From Alphaproteobacteria bacterium (GTDB taxonomy: Bacteria > Pseudomonadota > Alphaproteobacteria > Micavibrionales > Micavibrionaceae), in the NCBI GenBank assembly GCA_016763095.1, contig JAESUK010000177.1, positions 1-11,785 of the forward strand: DNA of 11,785 nucleotides, given 5' to 3'. Shown in pieces: positions 1 to 6,322 of the stretch (position 1 is the first letter of the stretch; the number at the start of each line of letters is the position of its first letter). The notes below the pieces were generated by a model. The model searched no databases. It had not been told where the DNA came from and saw only the letters and a program-made list of their open reading frames with translations. The position numbers were made by a program, and so were the translations under genes.

Positions 1-566
1 CTTCCATGCGGTGTATGTACAACTTCTGGGTGGAATTGTACGGCATAGAATTGACGGCTTTCATCAGCAATCACCGCGAACGGTGCGCCTTCGGATGTTG
101 CAACCACTTCAAAGCCGTCTGGGAGCGCGTCGACGCTGTCGCCGTGGCTCATCCATACTTCTTCATGTGCGCCTTTGTCCCAAACGCCATCAAGCAATTT
201 GTTGTGCCCTGTGACATCTACGTAAGCACGACCGAATTCGCCATGCCCATTTCCTGCGCGGACATTTCCGCCAAGTTGTTGCACCATTGTTTGTTGACCA
301 TAGCAAATTCCAAAAATTGGAAGCCCCATATCAAAGAGACCTTCTGGCGCGCGTGGGCTGTCTGCCTCAGTCACGGAACAAGGTCCACCTGAGAGGATAA
401 TTCCGCGAGGATTATAGGCTTTTATTTTTTCAACTGTTGTTTGATTAAACGGCCAAACCTCAGAATATACGCCACTTTCGCGGACACGGCGTGCGATGAG
501 CTGTGTGACTTGTGATCCGAAGTCAATGATGAGGATATGATCGTGATTTTTTGTGAAGTCTGTCAT
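1..566 (-). CDS. guaA: GMP synthase (glutamine-hydrolysing), N-terminal part, cut by window edge
   Basis: GMP synthase converts XMP to GMP, using ammonia released from glutamine. I read 188 codons from the ATG at 566-564 down to the window edge, which covers only the class I glutamine amidotransferase domain. Visible motifs are IIDFGSQ (residues 13-19), the SGGP oxyanion strand (59-62), the nucleophile loop GICYGQQ with Cys88, and the FHPEVVHT block with the catalytic His179 and Glu181. The spacing fits GuaA. The ATP-pyrophosphatase and dimerisation domains lie beyond position 1. The start is the first ATG ahead of the conserved domain; only a weak AGG precedes it, so it has no good Shine-Dalgarno sequence. 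It is divergent from the gpt-type gene at 691. Carbamoyl-phosphate synthase small chain or PabA also carry this domain, but the N-terminal motif and FHPEVVHT favour GuaA. Confidence 0.95.
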   Translation of the reverse strand, partial: MTDFTKNHDHILIIDFGSQVTQLIARRVRESGVYSEVWPFNQTTVEKIKAYNPRGIILSGGPCSVTEADSPRAPEGLFDMGLPIFGICYGQQTMVQQLGGNVRAGNGHGEFGRAYVDVTGHNKLLDGVWDKGAHEEVWMSHGDSVDALPDGFEVVATSEGAPFAVIADESRQFYAVQFHPEVVHTPHG

Positions 567-690
567 GTGCCTATGGTTTCTATACTTTATAATGTAGGGG
601 TACCCATTTGCCCCCATGTCATAGCTGTTTAATGCCTCTATTGAAAGAATTTTCTTGTACTTAGAGCCATATTTATATTAGAAACGATCC
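567..690. promoter_or_regulatory. Divergent guaA / gpt spacer
   Basis: This 124-base AT-rich spacer must hold both promoters. On the guaA side, the minus strand reads TATAGA (584-579), a plausible -10 element, 12 bases before the guaA ATG. On the gpt side, TATATT (674-679) lies 11 bases before the gpt ATG. No convincing -35 box stands at 16-18 bases from either. The heptamer TAGAAAC occurs once in each orientation (minus strand 582-576, plus strand 679-685), each time in the sense direction of the nearby gene. An 8-base palindrome GGGTACCC lies at 598-605. No purine riboswitch architecture was recognised by eye. Confidence 0.4.
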
Positions 691-1167
691 ATGTATCAAA
701 ATGACTTATATGTTTCATGGGATGAATTTCAAGATCGATGCGTTGATCTTGCGTACCGTATCAAAGCGGAAGGTCGCACGTTTGACAAAATTTTATGTGT
801 CACACGTGGCGGACTTTTTGCAACGGGTATCCTTTCACGCGAACTTAACATCAAGGCGATTGAGAATGTCGGTATTGCTGCCTATGCAGGCAAGCAAGCA
901 CAAGACATCAAAAAACCTGTCTTCATTAAGAAGGCTAGCCCTGAGTTTTTGGAAAATGCGCTTGTGATTGAAGACCTTGTTGATACAGGCTCTACATTAC
1001 GGTTTTTGAAACCTCATACAAAGAACTGTATGTTCGTTGCTGTCTTTGCGAAACCTGAAGGAGAAGACCAGCTGGATCTTTTCCAACGCGGTGTGCCACA
1101 AGATACGTGGGTGCGCTTTCCATGGGATACGCGCCGACGTTATGTTGACCCTCTTATTGGTGAGTAA
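691..1167 (+). CDS. gpt: Xanthine/guanine phosphoribosyltransferase (Gpt type)
   Basis: A purine-salvage enzyme that transfers ribose-5-phosphate from PRPP to xanthine or guanine, giving XMP or GMP. The 158 residues are close to the roughly 152 of E. coli Gpt and align along the whole length. Visible features are CVTRGGL (36-42), which supplies the pyrophosphate-binding Arg-Gly; the PRPP-binding motif VIEDLVDTGST (92-102) with the paired acidic residues; FAKPEG (119-124); and PQDTWVRFPWD (136-146), where Trp140 matches the purine-stacking Trp of E. coli Gpt. It is divergent from guaA, whose product also makes GMP. The ATG at 691 has no Shine-Dalgarno sequence, only a TATATT stretch 11 bases upstream. 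A hypoxanthine-specific relative is less likely because the C-terminal PQDTW block is typical of Gpt. Confidence 0.9.
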   Translation: MYQNDLYVSWDEFQDRCVDLAYRIKAEGRTFDKILCVTRGGLFATGILSRELNIKAIENVGIAAYAGKQAQDIKKPVFIKKASPEFLENALVIEDLVDTGSTLRFLKPHTKNCMFVAVFAKPEGEDQLDLFQRGVPQDTWVRFPWDTRRRYVDPLIGE

Positions 1168-1211
1168 CAGTTTAACTTTTCAATGATTTTTGATGTGTTA
1201 CCATAGTTTCT

Positions 1212-2066
1212 ATGAACACTGACACACCAAATAATCACCCAAGCTTTAGTTTTGAATTCTTTCCGCCAAAAACGGATAAGATGGCGGATCAACTATGGTC
1301 TGCAGTGCCTGAACTAGCACGATGTAACCCATCCTTTATGACAGTGACGTACGGAGCGTGTGGCGCTACACGCGAGGGTACATTGGACACGATTGCACGT
1401 ATGCAAAAAGAAATCAGCGCGCCAATCGCAATGCACCTTACATACATTAATACTCCGATTGAGGAGATGAACAATTTTGCCGATGAAATTTGGAAGCTTG
1501 GAATCAGACACATTGTCGCCTTGCGTGGAGATATGCCAGACGATCTTCAATGGCCATTGGATACAGACATCGCATATTTTCAATATACCAGTGATTTTGT
1601 TGAGGGCTTACTTGCCCGTCACCCTTTTGAAATCAGCGTTGGGGCTTATCCAGAGAAACATCCAGATGCACCGTCATTAGACGCAGACCTGATTGCATTG
1701 AAGAAGAAATGTGATGCAGGGGCAACGCGGGCAATTACGCAGTTCTTTTTTGATAACGATATCTTCTATGAGTTCGTAGACCAAGCCCGTAAAATGGGTA
1801 TTACCACACCGATTATTCCAGGGCTTCTCCCTATTCACGACTTCAAATCTATGAAGAATTTTTCGGCGCGGTGTAATACAACAATTCCAAGTTGGTTGGA
1901 TGAAAAGTTTGATGGTTTAGATGATAATCCAGAAGACGCATATAAGGTCGCACAGGACATTTTAAACGCTCAAGTGGACTGTTTAAAACAAAATAAAGTG
2001 CCCCATATCCATTTCTATACGCTAAACAAAGCCCGCCTTACGGTTGAAGCCTCTCAACGCTTATAA
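1212..2066 (+). CDS. metF: 5,10-methylenetetrahydrofolate reductase
   Basis: A cytoplasmic flavoenzyme that reduces methylene-THF to methyl-THF, the methyl donor for methionine synthesis. The 284 residues are near the usual 290-300 of bacterial MetF and form one FAD-binding TIM barrel. Motifs in order are SFEFFPPKT (13-21), where Glu15 matches the catalytic Glu28 of E. coli; TVTYGACGATREGT (44-57); HLTYIN (75-80); ALRGD (103-107); VGAYPEKHPDA (143-153); TQFFFD (176-181); PGLLPI (203-208); and the C-terminal HFYTLNKA (267-274). It follows the gpt-type gene after 44 bases on the same strand, so co-transcription is possible. There is no Shine-Dalgarno sequence; CATAGT lies 4 bases before the ATG. 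The gene looks intact. In some bacteria metF sits next to methionine-synthase genes, but none is in view here. Confidence 0.95.
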   Translation: MNTDTPNNHPSFSFEFFPPKTDKMADQLWSAVPELARCNPSFMTVTYGACGATREGTLDTIARMQKEISAPIAMHLTYINTPIEEMNNFADEIWKLGIRHIVALRGDMPDDLQWPLDTDIAYFQYTSDFVEGLLARHPFEISVGAYPEKHPDAPSLDADLIALKKKCDAGATRAITQFFFDNDIFYEFVDQARKMGITTPIIPGLLPIHDFKSMKNFSARCNTTIPSWLDEKFDGLDDNPEDAYKVAQDILNAQVDCLKQNKVPHIHFYTLNKARLTVEASQRL

Positions 2067-2227
2067 CCGCTTAAACTTACCATAATGTATAGTTGTGGTT
2101 TTTATAAGTTTTATTGCATATATTACTAACGTATAGATTTTACTACACTTTTTGGTTTTTCTATGCTATATACTCAGACAATACCAAAACAAAATGGATT
2201 TTAAAAACTGTGTAAAAGGAGCATACA
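2067..2227. other. AT-rich spacer between metF and HicB-like gene
   Basis: This 161-base spacer is strongly AT-rich with no open frame of note. AAACTTA (2073-2079) and TAAGTTT (2105-2111) are inverted copies that could form a weak, bulged stem after metF. This is not a convincing terminator, as the paired arms hold few G-C pairs. Possible -10 hexamers for the downstream gene occur (TATAGA near 2132, TATACT near 2170) without matching -35 boxes. A strong Shine-Dalgarno sequence AAGGAG (2216-2221) ends the spacer 6 bases before the next ATG. Confidence 0.35.
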
Positions 2228-2509
2228 ATGGTTGATACAGGCTATTGGATTGAATGTTTTCCAATTTCAAAAAATGACAATGTGGGTCATGATTTGTATA
2301 GCGCATCATCAGATGCCTTTCCCAAAGCTGAATGTACGGGCGATTCCGTAGATCAAGCGGTGGAGAAACTACAAAAAAAATTACGAGATATTCAAAAAGT
2401 ATATCGTGCGAATGGGATGTCCCTTCCGCGATCTCACAGCTTAACGTCCCCGACGTGTAAGCATAGACAAGAGAGAAACTGGATTTCTGTTTACGTTACA
2501 TTGGATTAA
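2228..2509 (+). CDS. Small HicB-like protein (orphan, no HicA seen)
   Basis: A 93-residue soluble protein with a strong AAGGAG Shine-Dalgarno sequence 6 bases before its ATG, which supports real translation. The order of elements resembles the HicB partial-RNase-H fold: an N-terminal strand (YWIECFPI, 6-13), a second strand segment ending in FPKAECTGDS (31-40), a long amphipathic helix beginning SVDQAVEKLQKKL (40-52), then a MSLPRS turn (64-69) and a last strand (WISVYVTLD, 85-93). The GDS-helix-G-LP pattern is typical of HicB antitoxins. There is no helix-turn-helix or ribbon-helix-helix tail and no HicA-sized toxin gene beside it, so it is not a complete toxin-antitoxin pair. It converges with the AAA+ gene at 2580. 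The family call is by pattern only; it could be an unrelated small protein. Confidence 0.6.
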   Translation: MVDTGYWIECFPISKNDNVGHDLYSASSDAFPKAECTGDSVDQAVEKLQKKLRDIQKVYRANGMSLPRSHSLTSPTCKHRQERNWISVYVTLD

Positions 2510-2579
2510 GCAGTCTTGGGAACTAAGCGGTCTCGCGGACTACGTCCCTGTGTAACTAAGAATTGAGAGCAGTTGATTG

Positions 2580-3662
2580 CTATTCCTTAGGGGCTTCTTC
2601 TGAAGCCTCTGGAGTAACGCTTGATGTGTCTTTCTCTGGCGTGGCTTCAGACACGTCCTCGGATGCGTCTGTGGCGCTGCCATCACCAGCCTCAGCTTTT
2701 GCCTCAGCCTCTTCACGTTTTTTCGTTGCGGCCTCGTTCATCGCGGTATACTCATCAAGTTTTTCTTGGGAGATAGAAAGAGCGTCCACGTGAATTCCTG
2801 TTTCTCGCTCAATGATCTTATAGATAGAGTCGAGGCTTAATTCTTGATTGTCAGAACCGTGGTTCATCACGTGCCATGCGCATGCGGAATCCATTGTCAT
2901 GATGGATTTATCAGGTTGATTTCTTTTTCTCATATATTCTTCGGTCATGTGAATGAGGACACGAAGGGCTAAATCTGAGATCTCAATTTTGTGATGTTTT
3001 ATAAAGTTTCTTCTAAGGTTTATCAAGATATTGAACGTATCATCTGCTGTTGGCACAGATAAATCAACTTTTTGAAAACGACGATCCATCGCAGGGTCAA
3101 CCGCAATGTACAAGCGATATTCATCCTTTGTTGTCGCGCCGACCACGTTGAGCGCACCTGAGGTTAGATAAGGCTTCATTACCTCGGACAATCCTTTATA
3201 CGAGCTTCCTTCACATGAAGGCATAATTTGATGCACCTCATCAATAAACAGAATAATCAATGGATAGTCAGGATCACGAGCCCGTTCTCCTACACCTTTC
3301 AGAACAGGCACAAAACGCCCCTGAAACTCTGACATACCTGCCGTTCCCGCTGCCATGGATGCCAAATCAAGTTCGAGAAGACGTGCATTTTTTAAAAGAT
3401 CAGGCACAGTTCCTGCAACAATTTGTTGCGCAAGCCCCACGCACATTGCAGTTTTACCTACCCCAGCAGGGGCTTGAAGCATCACATTTTTACGACCTTT
3501 TTGAAGCAAGATTAAAACCATTTCCTTTATTTCACGGTCACGTCCTGTGATTGGATCATACATGTCATTGCGGACATTTTGCGTAAAATCTGTACAGTAC
3601 TTTTTAATCAGATCGTCTAGTTCTTCATCTGTATATTTGTAACTGTCTTTATATGATGCCAT
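2580..3662 (-). CDS. Free-standing ClpA/ClpB D1-like AAA+ ATPase with acidic tail
   Basis: A 360-residue protein equal to the first AAA+ module of Clp/Hsp100 unfoldases. Residues 15-40 match the short linker before D1 (DPITGRDREI, 36-45). Then come Walker A APAGVGKT (64-71), Walker B LIILFIDE (135-142), sensor 1 VVGATT (173-178), arginine finger DRRFQK (193-198) and the sensor-2 region NQPDKSIMTMD (248-258). The match ends near the D1-D2 linker (IIERETGIHV, 283-292). There is no Clp N-domain, no second ATPase domain and no ClpP-binding loop. The tail from about 310 is charged and low-complexity (Glu, Ala, Ser, Thr). At pore loop 1, where ClpA has GTKYRG, this protein has GTAGMS (106-111), so the substrate-gripping Tyr is missing. 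A CAAGG Shine-Dalgarno sequence lies 9 bases before the ATG. It follows serB by 37 bases. ATPase activity is likely; the role is unknown. Confidence 0.85.
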   Translation of the reverse strand: MASYKDSYKYTDEELDDLIKKYCTDFTQNVRNDMYDPITGRDREIKEMVLILLQKGRKNVMLQAPAGVGKTAMCVGLAQQIVAGTVPDLLKNARLLELDLASMAAGTAGMSEFQGRFVPVLKGVGERARDPDYPLIILFIDEVHQIMPSCEGSSYKGLSEVMKPYLTSGALNVVGATTKDEYRLYIAVDPAMDRRFQKVDLSVPTADDTFNILINLRRNFIKHHKIEISDLALRVLIHMTEEYMRKRNQPDKSIMTMDSACAWHVMNHGSDNQELSLDSIYKIIERETGIHVDALSISQEKLDEYTAMNEAATKKREEAEAKAEAGDGSATDASEDVSEATPEKDTSSVTPEASEEAPKE

Positions 3663-3699
3663 CTGTTTTTACCTTGTTTCGTCTTAATACTTTTGGGGT

Positions 3700-4632
3700 T
3701 TATTCTTCTCGAAGCGCTAACTTGTGTGGTGATGGGCGTCTAAATTCTTTTTCTTTAAACCCTTGCGCATAAAGAGCCGCGGTTAGGTCACCATAGCGTA
3801 TGACATTTTGTGTCGCCTTTTCAAGGACTGGTGTTGGATAATAGCCAATCCCAAGTCCTGCATATTTTATAATGTCTTTATCATTTGCCCCGTCACCGAT
3901 TGCCATCACTTGGCGTGGCTTTAATCGCATTGGCGTCATATATTCCTTCATGAAGGCAAGCTTGGCTTTTGGATTTAAAATTGGACCATTTAGAAAACCT
4001 GTAATTTTACCATCCTTATGCGGTAGATCATTTCCATGATGGTGATGGAAATTGCAACGTTGTGCCACGCTCGAGGTAAAGTACGTAAAACCGCCTGACA
4101 CTAGGACACACCTAGCGCCATGACGGCGCATTGTGCCAACCAAGGTCTTTGCACCCGCATTTAGTATTGTATTATCGCGCACTTTTTCCATTGTTTTAAT
4201 TGGCTTCCCTGCCAATAAAGCCACACGTTTTCTTAATGAAGAATCAAAATCAATCTCCCCGCGCATCGCACTTTGAGTAATGGCAGATATCATCGGTCTT
4301 AATTTAAACTCTGCAGCGACTTCGTCCAAAGTTTCCTCTGCAACGATTGTACTATCCATGTCTGCGATGAGGAGTTTTTTACGGCGATCCTGTTTAGGAC
4401 TTATGAAGTGGTCGATCCGCACATGTTCTAAAATATTTTTTATATCATCTAAAAGCGTTTCATCTGGCTTTTTAGGCAACGCGATATCAAGTGCCTTATT
4501 TTCTGAGAGCCAGGTACGTGGTGCATCGCCCTTCAAACCATGATCTAACAATATCAACTCTACACCACCAATGATAGATTCACTCAATGGTGTATTCGAG
4601 GCGACAAGGGTTAAAAAGTATGTGTTTGGCAT
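3700..4632 (-). CDS. serB: Phosphoserine phosphatase
   Basis: SerB catalyses the last step of serine biosynthesis, hydrolysing phosphoserine to serine. It is a HAD-superfamily phosphatase of 310 residues from the chosen ATG at 4632. HAD motif I is LIADMDSTIV (88-97) with Asp91 as nucleophile and Asp93 as acid/base. Motif II is VLVSGGFT (176-183), the conserved Lys lies in NPKAKL (220-225), and motif III is AIGDGANDKD (244-253) with Asp247 and Asp251 for magnesium. Residues 1-80 form the less conserved N-terminal domain usual in SerB. The frame stays open upstream to 4821, but those codons run into the divergent serC start and look nothing like SerB. No Shine-Dalgarno sequence precedes 4632. 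A run of four His (196-199) is unusual. serB heads a likely unit with the AAA+ gene. Confidence 0.93.
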   Translation of the reverse strand: MPNTYFLTLVASNTPLSESIIGGVELILLDHGLKGDAPRTWLSENKALDIALPKKPDETLLDDIKNILEHVRIDHFISPKQDRRKKLLIADMDSTIVAEETLDEVAAEFKLRPMISAITQSAMRGEIDFDSSLRKRVALLAGKPIKTMEKVRDNTILNAGAKTLVGTMRRHGARCVLVSGGFTYFTSSVAQRCNFHHHHGNDLPHKDGKITGFLNGPILNPKAKLAFMKEYMTPMRLKPRQVMAIGDGANDKDIIKYAGLGIGYYPTPVLEKATQNVIRYGDLTAALYAQGFKEKEFRRPSPHKLALREE

Positions 4633-4765
4633 TAAAATAGCAGTACTAGATTGTTTTTTTAGACGATTCGACTTCTTGTCTTTTATCCTACAATAAAAGG
4701 CGGTAGAGTTCTTATAGAAATTACATTTTATAAATTCATTTCCACGGTACAGCCAGAGGTAAAAC
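4633..4765. promoter_or_regulatory. Divergent serB / serC spacer
   Basis: This 133-base spacer separates two serine-biosynthesis genes that point away from each other, so it must hold both promoters. It contains a run of seven T at 4654-4660 and several AT-rich -10-like hexamers (for example TATAAA near 4730 on the plus strand and TATTTT near 4638 on the minus strand), but no clear -35/-10 pair. The serC side ends with the Shine-Dalgarno sequence AGAGG (4755-4759), 6 bases before the ATG. No inverted repeat strong enough to call an operator was found by eye. Confidence 0.4.
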
Positions 4766-5938
4766 ATGTCAAAACCATCACGCAAACCTAACAATCCAAA
4801 TTTTTCATCTGGTCCCTGCACAAAGCACCCTGAATGGTCTACTGACTTTCTGAAAGAGGCTCTCCTTGGGCGCTCACACAGATCATCCGATTGTAAGCTT
4901 AAACTTTTCTATCTTCTTGAAAATCATCGTAAGCTTTTAGGCATTCCAGATGATTACAAAATCGCGATTGTTCCTGCTTCTGACACAGGCGCAGTTGAAA
5001 TGGCGATGTGGTCTATGCTTGGATGTCGTGGTGTTGATGTGCTGGCATGGGAGAGCTTTAGCCAAGACTGGGCTGTTGATACAATGGAACATTTAAAGCT
5101 TGAAAATGCCCGCGTTTTGGATGCACCGTACGGACAACTCCCCGACCTTTCACAAGTGAACTGGGATCATGACGTCGTCTTCCCATGGAACGGAACAACA
5201 GCAGGCGCGCGCATTCCTAACCATGACTGGATTGATGAGAATCGTGCAGGTCTATCTATTTGCGATGCGACATACGCAATGTTTGCTTATGACATGGATT
5301 GGAATAAATTGGATGTTACAACATGGTCATGGCAAAAAGTTTTGGGTGGTGAAGCTGCTCACGGTATGCTTGTCCTTTCGCCACGTGCGGTTGAAAGACT
5401 TGAAAGCTATACACCCGATCGCCCGCTTCCGAAGCTCTTCCGTATGACAAAAAACGGCAAACTTAATGAGGGACTATTTAAAGGCGTGACCATTAATACC
5501 CCCTCCATGATTGCGGTTGAAGACTGCCTCAGCACGCTAAGCTGGGTTAAAGACATCGGCGGACTTCCTGCCATGATTGCACGCTCACGCGCTAATTTAA
5601 AAGCCGTTGAGAACTGGGTTGAACAAAGTGACTGGGCCAGCTTCCTGACAGAAGATAAAAGCATCCGTTCATCAACCTCTATTTGTTTAAAGATCACAGA
5701 TCCATGGTTTGAAAGCCTATCCGTAAGCGAACAAGCAACATGCGTTAAATCAATTCTTACGACACTTGATGAAGAGAATGTTGGAAAAGATTTTAACGCG
5801 TATAAAACAGCCCCTATCGGTTTCCGTATATGGGGTGGTGGAACGGTCGAGACATCAGACATTGAAGCATTGCTTCCTTGGATGGACTGGGCTTACGCAG
5901 ACATCAAAACACAAATGCAACAGGAGCACACAGCATGA
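4766..5938 (+). CDS. serC: Phosphoserine aminotransferase, alphaproteobacterial type
   Basis: A PLP enzyme of serine biosynthesis that transaminates 3-phosphohydroxypyruvate with glutamate to give phosphoserine, the substrate of the divergent serB product. The 390 residues match the long class V form seen in Alphaproteobacteria rather than the roughly 360-residue E. coli form. Visible are the N-terminal NFSSGPCTKHPEW (12-24), GRSHRS (35-40), PASDTGAVEMAMW (70-82), FPWNGTTAGAR (139-149), SICDATYAMFA (164-174) with the PLP-contacting Asp167, and the Schiff-base motif WSWQKVLGGE (187-196) with Lys191. The ATG at 4766 has AGAGG 6 bases upstream. The stop overlaps the start of the next gene (ATGA). 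As I recall, serC is often followed by serA in this class; here a lipoprotein gene takes that place. Confidence 0.95.
   Translation: MSKPSRKPNNPNFSSGPCTKHPEWSTDFLKEALLGRSHRSSDCKLKLFYLLENHRKLLGIPDDYKIAIVPASDTGAVEMAMWSMLGCRGVDVLAWESFSQDWAVDTMEHLKLENARVLDAPYGQLPDLSQVNWDHDVVFPWNGTTAGARIPNHDWIDENRAGLSICDATYAMFAYDMDWNKLDVTTWSWQKVLGGEAAHGMLVLSPRAVERLESYTPDRPLPKLFRMTKNGKLNEGLFKGVTINTPSMIAVEDCLSTLSWVKDIGGLPAMIARSRANLKAVENWVEQSDWASFLTEDKSIRSSTSICLKITDPWFESLSVSEQATCVKSILTTLDEENVGKDFNAYKTAPIGFRIWGGGTVETSDIEALLPWMDWAYADIKTQMQQEHTA
5922..5926 (+). promoter_or_regulatory. Ribosome binding site inside the serC end
   Basis: AGGAG lies within the last codons of serC, 8 bases before the ATG at 5935 and 11 before the in-frame ATG at 5938. 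It favours 5935 as the start of the lipoprotein, gives an ATGA overlap with the serC stop, and implies translational coupling. Confidence 0.7.
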
Positions 5939-6300
5939 TGAAACTCTCTTTCCTCCCTTTATTATTTGCCGTTTTTTTCTTAAGTGGGTGTGGTGATGAA
6001 GCCTCTCAGCTTAAAGGTCAAGAATATGGACAAAAACACACCATGTCAGAGTGCAATAACCGTGCGATGGAAATGATCATCGAATGTCGTGTGACAGAGT
6101 GCTCAATTGTGCCTTCTGATTTCGCAAAAGGGTGCGCAATGACCGCAAAGTTCGACAAAAAATACTGCGAAGAAGTCCCAACGGATTCTGCAATGAAAAG
6201 TGTGAAATGGGTCGAAGAGCAATGCACAAGTCATGACGATTCTGAGAGCTGCACAAAAGTTCTTAAATACGTAGCAAGTCGTTGTTTAGGTGGGGCTTAA
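5935..6300 (+). CDS. Cysteine-rich lipoprotein, unknown function
   Basis: A 121-residue secreted lipoprotein that I do not recognise. The N-terminus MMKLSFLPLLFAVFFLSGC is a classic type II signal peptide: a basic residue, a hydrophobic core, then the lipobox LSGC with the lipidated Cys19. Gly at +2 is compatible with outer-membrane sorting. The mature part has eight more cysteines (40, 51, 56, 67, 78, 97, 106, 117), enough for four disulfides. Four of the gaps between neighbouring cysteines are exactly ten residues, which suggests stapled helical hairpins. The rest is charged and helical. The ATG overlaps the serC TGA and is preceded by AGGAG, so the gene is probably translated together with serC. 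It converges with uppP over 22 bases, with no clear terminator between. The lipoprotein call is firm; the function is unknown. Confidence 0.85.
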   Translation: MMKLSFLPLLFAVFFLSGCGDEASQLKGQEYGQKHTMSECNNRAMEMIIECRVTECSIVPSDFAKGCAMTAKFDKKYCEEVPTDSAMKSVKWVEEQCTSHDDSESCTKVLKYVASRCLGGA

Positions 6301-6322
6301 ACTGAGCACTTAGATCAAGAGC

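Noticed and set aside
6..392. Open frame of 128 codons on the plus strand
   Set aside because: It is the complement of the guaA glutaminase domain, which carries all catalytic motifs on the minus strand. The plus-strand product shows no recognisable pattern.
567..690. Purine riboswitch ahead of gpt or guaA
   Set aside because: The spacer is short, AT-rich and shared by two genes. I could not find the conserved three-stem junction bases of purine riboswitches by eye.
2510..2579. Possible terminator between the HicB-like and AAA+ genes
   Set aside because: Only short imperfect stems (for example AGCA/TGCT and GTC/GAC) can be drawn and there is no T-tract. Termination here remains unproven.
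2563..2793. Ser/Ala-rich plus-strand frame of 76 codons
   Set aside because: It is the shadow of the low-complexity acidic tail of the AAA+ gene on the minus strand.
4633..4821. Possible N-terminal extension of SerB by 63 codons
   Set aside because: The extension crosses the divergent spacer and the serC start, lacks SerB-like sequence, and the ATG at 4632 gives a protein of normal length.
5407..5862. Minus-strand open frame of 151 codons inside serC
   Set aside because: It lies fully within the C-terminal half of serC, which has strong family similarity. The minus-strand product has no domain pattern and no ribosome site was evident.
5878..5934. Longer start for the lipoprotein within serC
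   Set aside because: It would place 19 polar residues before the signal peptide and ruin it. AGGAG at 5922-5926 supports the ATG at 5935.
6301..6322. Possible terminator between the lipoprotein and uppP
   Set aside because: The 22-base gap and flanks give only 4-bp pairings, too weak to call.
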